Origin: JBGTCY01 sp041748615
GTDB taxonomy: Bacteria; Bacteroidota; Bacteroidia; Chitinophagales; CAIOSU01
Reading direction: 5' to 3'
Length of the DNA stretch: 11,503 bases
Assembly: GCA_041748615.1 (NCBI GenBank)
Contig: JBGTCY010000235.1
Location: forward strand, 1-11,503
The translations under genes and the position numbers were made by a program. The notes beneath the pieces were generated by a model. It searched no databases, had not been told where the DNA came from, and worked only from the letters and a program-made list of their open reading frames with translations. Shown here piece by piece: positions 1-5,828 of the stretch; the stretch's first letter is position 1, and each line of letters begins with the position of its first letter.

Positions 1-409
1 ATCAAACAGTGAAGTTCCCGCTATCACCATCATGACAGGCGCGTCTTATGGCGCGGGCAACTACGCGATGAGCGGCAGAGCCTACCAGCCGCGATTTCTG
101 TTTTCGTGGCCCAACTCGCGCATCGCGGTGATGGGTTCAGAACAACTTTCCGGAGTCATGGAAATTATTCAGCGGGAAGCCGCTGAAAAATCGGGAATTC
201 CCTATGACGAAGAACAGGGCAAACAAATGCGTGAATACATGATGAAGGAGGTGGAGAAAAAATCCACCGCCTGGTTTTCGACCGGCAACCTTTGGGATGA
301 TGGCGTGATTGACCCGCGCGAAACCCGAAATTATCTTGGAATTTGTCTTGCGGTAGTTAATAATACCAAGGTGAAAGGCACCGGTGAATTCGGAGTTTTC
401 AGAATGTAG
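1..409 (+). CDS. mccB: Methylcrotonyl-CoA carboxylase beta subunit (carboxyltransferase), C-terminal part, 5' truncated by window edge
   Basis: The frame is open from base 2, and 135 residues are visible before the TAG at 407-409. This is the C-terminal carboxyltransferase half of an acyl-CoA carboxylase beta subunit, which moves the carboxyl group from carboxybiotin to the acyl-CoA. Visible landmarks are a glycine-rich segment ASYGAGNYAM followed by GRAYQPRFLF and WPNSRIAVMG, then WDDGVIDPRETR and the terminal FGVFRM. The AGNYxMxGRA wording and the FGVFRM end are typical of methylcrotonyl-CoA carboxylase (leucine catabolism) rather than propionyl- or acetyl-CoA carboxylase; that is family knowledge, not proof of substrate. 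The alpha-subunit gene follows 25 nt downstream on the same strand, so the two are probably cotranscribed and form one cytoplasmic complex. An in-frame ATG at 32 lies inside the conserved core and is not the true start. Confidence 0.9.
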   Translation, partial: SNSEVPAITIMTGASYGAGNYAMSGRAYQPRFLFSWPNSRIAVMGSEQLSGVMEIIQREAAEKSGIPYDEEQGKQMREYMMKEVEKKSTAWFSTGNLWDDGVIDPRETRNYLGICLAVVNNTKVKGTGEFGVFRM

Positions 410-434
410 TATTTCATTAAAAAATAAATCAAGC

Positions 435-2408
435 GTGAATCAAATCAACAAATTACTGATTGCCAATCGCGGAGAAATTGCCATCCGCGTGATGCGCACC
501 TGCCGGAAAATGGGCATCGCGACCGTAGCTGTTTTTTCGGAGGCGGATAAACATGCCTTGTTCGTGAAAGAAGCAGATGAAGCGGTGGCATTGGGCGGAT
601 TTGCCGCGTCTGAATCTTATCTGCTACAGAATAAAATCATAGCAGCTGCGAAACAAACCGGAGCAAATGCCATTCATCCCGGCTATGGTTTTTTGTCTGA
701 AAATGAATCATTTGCGAAACGGTGCGAAACGGAAGGTATCCTATTCGTAGGACCCAGCGCGAAAGCCATTGAAGCAATGGGCGATAAAATCCGCTCGAAG
801 GAAATCATGCAACAACATGATGTGCCAGTGGTGCCCGGTTATGACGGTAAAGACCAGGCGGTAGAAACGCTGAAAAAGAAAGCGCTCGAAATCGGGTTTC
901 CGGTGTTGCTGAAAGCTTCAGCAGGAGGCGGTGGAAAAGGTATGCGCATCGTGCGCGAAACCAAAACATTGGAGAAAGATATTGAAGGTGCGAAGCGGGA
1001 AGCGCTCAATGCTTTCGGAGACGACACGCTGCTGATTGAAAAATATTTTGACAGCGCGCGGCATATCGAATTTCAGATCATGGGCGACAAACACGGCAAC
1101 ACGATTCACCTGTTTGAACGCGAGTGTTCCATTCAAAGACGCTATCAGAAAATTATTGAAGAATCGCCTTCGCCCGTCATGAGGGAAGCCTTGCGCGATA
1201 AAATGTCGGCTGCCGCGCTGAAAGCTGCCAAAGCCATCAAATATGACAATGCGGGCACCGTGGAATTCATCGTGGATGACAAGTTGAATTTCTATTTCCT
1301 GGAAGTGAATACCCGCCTGCAAGTAGAACATCCTGTGACTGAAATGGTGACGGGATTGGATTTGGTAAAAATGCAAATCGAAGTGGCGCAGGGTATGCCG
1401 CTTTCGGTGAAAGAAAATGAGGTGAAGCAACACGGACACGCGCTCGAATGTCGCCTCTACGCTGAAGACCCATCCAACAATTTCTTACCTGCCATCGGAA
1501 AAATATCGGCTTACCTCCCGGATGAAAGCGCATGCACCCGCTACGACAGCGGCATTGAAAGCGGCTCGGTGATTGACATCCACTATGACCCGATGATGGC
1601 GAAAGTGATTACGTGGGGAGAAACGCGCGTTGATGCCATCCGCAAAATGCAAAACGCGCTGCGCAAAACAGTATTGCTCGGCATCACCTCCAATAAAAAT
1701 TTCCTGATTGATATTCTCAGTCACCCGGATTTTGCAGAGGGAAAATTCAACACACATTTCCTGAATCATCATCCCGAACTGAGCGCTGCCAAAACATTCA
1801 GCGAAGCTCAACTCACTGAATTTGCCATTGCTGCCACGCTCTGGCAATGGAAACAGCATGAAACAAAAAGGAATATGTTACAACATATCCCTTCCGGCTG
1901 GCGCAATAATTTTTTCATGGGACAGCAGGAAAGTTTTTCATTCCGTGAAACAACTCTCGATTTGACGTATCGGTTGAGTGACGGAATATTCACATTTTCT
2001 ATTGGGGAAAAATCAGTACAAGCCATCTTGCTCTCTCAAGAAAGTCAACAAATAATTTGTGAAATCAATGGCGTGCGGAAAAAATTTACGGTGGTGCAAT
2101 CGGGTGATGCGTTGCACCTGCATGAATTTAACGCTGGAGAAATCACGCTGAAACTCAACCCGCGTTTTCCGGAAGCTGCAACGGAAAAAGTGAAAGGCGG
2201 CTACACCGCTCCCATGCCGGGCGAGGTAGTAAAAGTGCTCGTACAGCCCGGTGACAAAGTAAAATCAGGCGATGGGTTAGTAATACTCAGTTCCATGAAA
2301 ATGGAAAATACGATTGAAGCCTTCGAAGATGGCGAAGTGGAAGAAGTGTATGTGGAACAGAAAAAATTCGTGGAGGCGGATACGTTGCTGGTGAAGATGA
2401 AAGAATGA
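435..2408 (+). CDS. mccA: Methylcrotonyl-CoA carboxylase alpha subunit (biotin carboxylase fused to biotin carrier domain)
   Basis: 657 residues, the usual length for MCC alpha subunits. It carboxylates its own biotin with ATP and bicarbonate and passes the carboxyl group to the beta subunit. Domains in order: biotin carboxylase N-terminal domain (LLIANRGEIAIRV near residue 8), ATP-grasp with GGGGKGM at 164-170, FERECSIQRR near 227 and EVNTRLQVEHPVTE at 290-303, biotin carboxylase C-terminal domain (HALECRLYAEDP near 335), a weakly conserved linker/BT region at about 460-585, and a biotinyl domain at about 590-657 with target Lys622. The biotinylation motif reads SSMKM where EAMKM is canonical. 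The start is taken as GTG 435 because homology begins right after it. An in-frame GTG at 384 would overlap mccB by 26 nt and add 17 unconserved residues. No Shine-Dalgarno sequence is visible. Being next to mccB favours the MCC assignment over other acyl-CoA carboxylases. Confidence 0.88.
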   Translation: MNQINKLLIANRGEIAIRVMRTCRKMGIATVAVFSEADKHALFVKEADEAVALGGFAASESYLLQNKIIAAAKQTGANAIHPGYGFLSENESFAKRCETEGILFVGPSAKAIEAMGDKIRSKEIMQQHDVPVVPGYDGKDQAVETLKKKALEIGFPVLLKASAGGGGKGMRIVRETKTLEKDIEGAKREALNAFGDDTLLIEKYFDSARHIEFQIMGDKHGNTIHLFERECSIQRRYQKIIEESPSPVMREALRDKMSAAALKAAKAIKYDNAGTVEFIVDDKLNFYFLEVNTRLQVEHPVTEMVTGLDLVKMQIEVAQGMPLSVKENEVKQHGHALECRLYAEDPSNNFLPAIGKISAYLPDESACTRYDSGIESGSVIDIHYDPMMAKVITWGETRVDAIRKMQNALRKTVLLGITSNKNFLIDILSHPDFAEGKFNTHFLNHHPELSAAKTFSEAQLTEFAIAATLWQWKQHETKRNMLQHIPSGWRNNFFMGQQESFSFRETTLDLTYRLSDGIFTFSIGEKSVQAILLSQESQQIICEINGVRKKFTVVQSGDALHLHEFNAGEITLKLNPRFPEAATEKVKGGYTAPMPGEVVKVLVQPGDKVKSGDGLVILSSMKMENTIEAFEDGEVEEVYVEQKKFVEADTLLVKMKE

Positions 2409-2489
2409 CTAAACGAGAAAAACAATCTAGCAATTCAGCGTTCTGAGTAATGTTGTCAAAATAACATCCAAATTACCCCTATCCAATCA

Positions 2490-2517
2490 GATATTAGACA
2501 TTAGATGTTAGACACCT
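2490..2517. repeat. Four-unit heptamer-phased repeat in convergent spacer
   Basis: The spacer between mccA and the cytochrome gene (2409-2562) contains four consecutive 7-nt units: GATATTA, GACATTA, GATGTTA, GACACCT. Each begins with GA and the first three end TTA. The 7-nt phasing matches tracts at 5606, 5758 and 8819. No convincing terminator is seen in this spacer; the only other structure is a weak 5-bp ATGTT/AACAT stem at 2450-2467. Confidence 0.55.
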
Positions 2518-2562
2518 TGTTAATGCGCTTTACGATGAGCAGCCCTTGCTAATTCTACACCA

Positions 2563-3528
2563 TCACGAATTATCCAACCCCGAACGATGCACTTTGTTAT
2601 TAATCGCGGGGATTGTTTTTAAATATTCGAAGATTGCTTTGGTTTCATAATCAGTCAGCGTGGTGAAGGGCATCATTGGATATCTTAATCCTGTCTCGCC
2701 TTCTTTCCGTCCGTATTTCACTGCCTTGATGAATTGTTCTTCTGTCCAGCTTCCGATGCCGGTTTCCTTATCAGGGGTCAGGTTTGATGTCAGCATTACT
2801 TCGCCTTTCAGATTCAGCGGTTTATTACCTCCGCCAAAGTAGCCGGGGGTTAATTCCGGTTCCAGGATGTTCATGGTTTTAAAATCAGCGGAATGACACG
2901 CCCAGCAATCCAAATTGATAGCGAGGTAGCGACCAAACTCAACTAAATTATTCGTATCCGGCATTTCCACTCTTTTCTCCGGCATCGGCAATGGTTTGAA
3001 CGCCACCCTGCTCAATACTTTGGTCAGTAAAGATGGGGCGCATTGAGTATCAGGAACACTTTGAGGCGCTACCAACGGGTCATCAGAGCGTAAAAACGCG
3101 ATGATTGCTTCAATGTCATCATCTGCCATGTGAGGCAGTTTTGCCATGTAGGGTGGGGAGTAGCGTCCATCCTTCAAAATACCGGTGCGCAGCAGATAGA
3201 GCAACTCGGCATCCGTCCAGTTTCCGATGCCGTGGGTTTTATCCTGCGTAATATTTTGGGAATAAATTTCACCAAACTCTTTAGGCGCATCCAGCATTTT
3301 TTGTCCGGTAAGCAACCCGGTTTCGTAATTCATGTGACACAAGACACATAATGTAGTAGCGAGTTTTCTGCCTCGCTCCACTTTCTCCGGAGTGGAGGTA
3401 ACGGTATATTCAAAATTGACTGTTTCATAATGCGGTAAATCGGAGAAGTGAATGTATGCAGCGGTTACGCCTAACACAAGAACTATCACCAGAAATGAAC
3501 CTAAAATAATTTTAATGAATGTTTTCAT
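2563..3528 (-). CDS. Membrane-anchored di-haem c-type cytochrome
   Basis: 321 residues. An N-terminal hydrophobic segment at about 7-27 acts as a signal anchor with the bulk of the protein on the periplasmic side. Two class-I cytochrome c domains follow, with haem-binding CVLCH at 61-65 and CWACH at 208-212. Likely sixth ligands are Met128 (PPYMAKLPHM, followed by DDDIEAIIAFLRS) and Met285 or Met286 (RYPMMPFTTLTD, followed by an EYLKT helix). The two halves are internal duplicates: both carry an NxTxDKxxGIGxWT stretch (residues 92-104 and 249-262). It is presumably a soluble-face electron carrier feeding or draining a periplasmic redox enzyme; no partner gene is nearby, so donor and acceptor are unknown. 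The start is ATG 3528 rather than an in-frame ATG at 3582, because the hydrophobic segment begins just after 3528 and the extra 18 residues look non-coding. Confidence 0.88.
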   Translation of the reverse strand: MKTFIKIILGSFLVIVLVLGVTAAYIHFSDLPHYETVNFEYTVTSTPEKVERGRKLATTLCVLCHMNYETGLLTGQKMLDAPKEFGEIYSQNITQDKTHGIGNWTDAELLYLLRTGILKDGRYSPPYMAKLPHMADDDIEAIIAFLRSDDPLVAPQSVPDTQCAPSLLTKVLSRVAFKPLPMPEKRVEMPDTNNLVEFGRYLAINLDCWACHSADFKTMNILEPELTPGYFGGGNKPLNLKGEVMLTSNLTPDKETGIGSWTEEQFIKAVKYGRKEGETGLRYPMMPFTTLTDYETKAIFEYLKTIPAINNKVHRSGLDNS

Positions 3529-3727
3529 AATGCAGAAGGGGTTTTTGTCGGTGCAATTTATAAAGATTATTAAACAGAACAAATAGCGCGTAAATATATC
3601 TTTAGAATTTATGTCTATTTTTTTTATTTTCTGAATGACAAGGTGTTGGACAAATTGTGTTGATTAGGCAATGCGCAACGATACATTTTCAGGATGGCAT
3701 CCCTATCTGATTGAAATCAACAAGAAA

Positions 3728-3754
3728 TCCGTCACCCCGGAATATGCGGACGGA
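3728..3754 (-). terminator. Weak candidate terminator hairpin after the M48-like protease gene
   Basis: A perfect 6-bp stem, TCCGTC (3728-3733) with GACGGA (3749-3754), has a 15-nt loop. It lies about 40 nt past the stop of the minus-strand gene ending at 3794. Read on the minus strand the stem is followed by TTTCTTGTT, a modest U-rich tail. The stem is short and the loop long, so this is tentative. Confidence 0.25.
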
Positions 3755-3793
3755 ATAACAACCGGACAATATGTCTTTCACTCAAAGATTCGC

Positions 3794-5437
3794 CTAAACA
3801 TGAAAATAAACCGCCCATCCTCCTACCCTTCCGTTTTGCATTTTGAAAATAATGTTGGAGTTTTTGAAAATGTAATAATCGCTGCTGCCGGATGGCATGA
3901 TGTGGTCAGGTCTGCCGTAAGCGTCCGTCACTTTTTTCAAATCATTCCCGATGCGGATATCGCGTGCGGTGGGTTGTAGATAGTCGGCATGTGTTTGATG
4001 AAACACAATGGTGTTGTAAGGACATTCCCTGTCTGTACATTCGATGACAAACAGGTCGCCATTGTCGCGCTCGGTTTTAATGATACGGCTGTCGCCACGC
4101 AGCTTGTACATGTTTTCATTGTAGAAATCCGTTTCATTCAGGAGTTCATACAGGCTCTTGTTGTTCACGGTTTCTGCTTTTTGTCCGAAGGACAATTTCA
4201 TTGCCTGTTTTGAAGCAGTCAGAACTTCATTTTTCAGCGCGGCAAGGTTGAAGTCGCTTAACAGGCTGCCTGCCGCTTTCGCTTCATTGAATTTTTTCTC
4301 CGCGTCTTTTTTCAAATCCTGGCGCGCCAATGAAATTGCCTGCACTTCCAGGGCATAGGCTTTCATGGCTGGTTTTTTATTATCAGTTGAAAGTTTGATG
4401 GCTCTGCCTGCATTGAAATTAGCTTCTTCAAATTCGCTGCGCAGGTCGGCAACACAGGCGAGATTGATAAAAGCAGGAATATAGTTTTTGTCCAATGTTT
4501 TAGCATGGTTAAAATATTTTTCAGCTTCATCAAGCAGTTTATTGATTTCATCGGCTGCCGCGAAACCAAGTCCTTTGGTGCTCCGCAACACATTGCCGGA
4601 GGCGTCATACAGGCGGCTTTCATCATCAAGCATCACGGGGTAAGAAAATTTGTTTTCGCTTTCGTCAATCAAGCCAAGCGCGCTGAGCAGATAGGTCACA
4701 CCAAGATTGTTGTATATCTCGCGGCTTGTAAATTTTTCATCAATGATTTTCTCAAAACATTCGGAAGATTTTTTCAGGAGATACTGGCGATAGTCGCCTT
4801 TTTCCACTGAAGCAAGAATGCTCATCAATTTGCCCGCTTCAAAAATGGGAATCAATCGCTTCACGCGCTCCTCTGACAGTTCTGCAATTTTTTTTCGTTC
4901 ACTCAGTTCCGGATAGCCGGGCAGGCTTTCCGGCAGTTCAAAGTCATTGTAAATCCGTTCGAACAGGGTAGCCGCGAGTCCAAGCGTGTTGTAGCCAGCT
5001 ACATAAGCATAAAACATCCCGAACTCATCCGCCTGAGATTCATAGACGCCCATTTCCTTCATGTCTTTAAACGTGCTGCCGACTTTCCTCCCCCACTCCA
5101 CATCCGCATAGGCGGTGCCGTATTCTTTCGCCCAGAAATGATTTTGGTAATGATGTGCCAGCTCATGCGCCAGCACCAGCGCCATCGCGTTCAGTGAGTC
5201 GGGACCCATGTTTCGGCAGGTTTCAATAAACTTTTCACCGACATGAATTTCACCGTTGGGACGGATTTCCGCGGTGAGGTTCGGGCTGTTTCTAAAAACG
5301 ATTTTAGGCGCGGGCGGGTCGAACCTGCCGATGGCGCGGATGATATTCTGATAAACCATGTTGCAGGATTCAGAAGCAAAACTGCTGCCGGCAATGAGCG
5401 GCATCAGGAAGATGAATGTAAGCGTGATGGTTTTCAT
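3794..5437 (-). CDS. Secreted M48-like zinc metalloprotease with TPR repeats and a C-terminal add-on domain
   Basis: 547 residues. A signal peptide of about 21 residues ends near SSFA/SES. The catalytic signature is HELAHH, with zinc ligands His91 and His95, catalytic Glu92 and probable third ligand Glu133 in ESQADEFG, the gluzincin/M48 pattern. Unlike HtpX or Ste24 it has no multi-span membrane region, so it resembles periplasmic BepA-like peptidases. Helical TPR-like repeats occupy about 240-400 (for example AEKYFNHAKTLDKNYIPAFI near 305 and ALEVQAISLARQDLKKDAEK near 362). The last 80 residues (IRIGNDLKKVTDAYGRPDHI, then alternating aromatic and hydrophobic residues) look like a small beta-rich domain of the SmpA/BamE-like or related kind; this is inference. 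A role in outer-membrane protein quality control is possible by analogy only. Start ATG 5437 is chosen because the signal peptide begins there; an in-frame ATG at 5509 adds 24 polar residues. Confidence 0.82.
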   Translation of the reverse strand: MKTITLTFIFLMPLIAGSSFASESCNMVYQNIIRAIGRFDPPAPKIVFRNSPNLTAEIRPNGEIHVGEKFIETCRNMGPDSLNAMALVLAHELAHHYQNHFWAKEYGTAYADVEWGRKVGSTFKDMKEMGVYESQADEFGMFYAYVAGYNTLGLAATLFERIYNDFELPESLPGYPELSERKKIAELSEERVKRLIPIFEAGKLMSILASVEKGDYRQYLLKKSSECFEKIIDEKFTSREIYNNLGVTYLLSALGLIDESENKFSYPVMLDDESRLYDASGNVLRSTKGLGFAAADEINKLLDEAEKYFNHAKTLDKNYIPAFINLACVADLRSEFEEANFNAGRAIKLSTDNKKPAMKAYALEVQAISLARQDLKKDAEKKFNEAKAAGSLLSDFNLAALKNEVLTASKQAMKLSFGQKAETVNNKSLYELLNETDFYNENMYKLRGDSRIIKTERDNGDLFVIECTDRECPYNTIVFHQTHADYLQPTARDIRIGNDLKKVTDAYGRPDHIMPSGSSDYYIFKNSNIIFKMQNGRVGGWAVYFHV

Positions 5438-5537
5438 AGCGTTGATGTTTTTAAATTTTCGATTAGTAGTTGTATTGAGTTTTTTGATTGTTTCGCTGAT
5501 GTTATTCAATCCCCTGTCTTTTTTCGCCCGGAGGTAA

Positions 5538-5598
5538 GGCGCTCAAATCGCGCAACGCTACGAATCATAGAAAGTCATAGTCGTACAGAGCAAGCGCC
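5538..5598. repeat. Nested inverted repeat (possible structured RNA or decayed element)
   Basis: The outer arms GGCGCT (5538-5543) and AGCGCC (5593-5598) enclose inner arms TACGA (5559-5563) and TCGTA (5581-5585). Inside the inner loop CATAG occurs twice. The region has higher GC than the adjacent leader. It could be a structured leader of the protease mRNA (minus strand) or a remnant of a mobile repeat. Confidence 0.3.
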
Positions 5599-5605
5599 AA
5601 TTGAG

Positions 5606-5647
5606 TTTAAGGTTTAATGTTTGATGTTTAAAGTTTTGAATATTTTG
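5606..5647. repeat. Six-unit heptamer-phased A/T-rich repeat
   Basis: Six contiguous 7-nt units: TTTAAGG, TTTAATG, TTTGATG, TTTAAAG, TTTTGAA, TATTTTG. The first four share TTTRAxG. The unit TTTAAAG also opens the element at 5758. The tract abuts the palindrome at 5650-5670. Confidence 0.55.
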
Positions 5648-5649
5648 TC

Positions 5650-5670
5650 ATGCCGGACTTGTTCCGGCAT
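5650..5670. repeat. REP-like palindrome (ATGCCGGA stem)
   Basis: A perfect 8-bp inverted repeat, ATGCCGGA (5650-5657) and TCCGGCAT (5663-5670), surrounds the loop CTTGT. Palindromes of this wording (CATGCCGGA..TCCGGCAT) recur as interspersed intergenic repeats in several bacterial groups. Only one copy is in this window, so dispersal cannot be shown here. Confidence 0.5.
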
Positions 5671-5757
5671 CCCCTTGTGTTTTTACTTTCCTCACGCAAG
5701 TATTGAGGCGATTGCTAAGAGCGAAAGCCCGGTTGTGCGCTGTGTGATTTTTATAAA

Positions 5758-5827
5758 TTTAAAGTCTAATGCTTAAAGTATCTCAGTATTTCAACATTGA
5801 ACTTTAAACATTAGACTTTACACTTTT
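5758..5827. repeat. Ten-unit heptamer-phased repeat forming a 20-bp-arm hairpin
   Basis: The tract divides cleanly into ten 7-nt units. The first three are TTTAAAG, TCTAATG, CTTAAAG. The last four (AACTTTA, AACATTA, GACTTTA, CACTTTT) are close to reverse complements of them. Arms 5760-5779 and 5801-5820 are complementary at 19 of 20 positions, with a 21-nt loop. It ends 2 nt past the stop of the papain-MORN gene (minus strand), where it could act as a 3' stem-loop. There is no strong U-tract, so intrinsic termination is uncertain. Confidence 0.6.
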
Positions 5828-5828
5828 T

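Larger units (their letters stand above)
5438..5828. other. 391-nt gene-free spacer packed with repeats and palindromes
   Basis: This spacer separates two minus-strand genes. The part nearest the protease start (5438-5510) is A/T-rich leader sequence without a clear promoter match. Beyond it lie a nested inverted repeat (5538-5598), a heptamer-phased tract (5606-5647), a REP-like palindrome (5650-5670) and a heptamer-phased hairpin (5758-5827). Positions 5673-5757 show nothing recognised. No ORF with coding character was found. Confidence 0.7.

Noticed and set aside
918..1439. 173-codon minus-strand ORF within mccA
   Set aside because: It is fully antisense to strongly conserved biotin carboxylase motifs, so it is a shadow ORF.
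3551..3583. Promoter for the cytochrome gene (TTTG at 3583-3580, ATAAATTG at 3561-3554)
   Set aside because: The -7 box matches the Bacteroidota consensus TAnnTTTG at only three of six fixed positions.
3671..3979. 102-codon plus-strand ORF
   Set aside because: Its second half is antisense to the well-supported 3' end of the M48-like gene, and the free first part shows no recognisable protein pattern.
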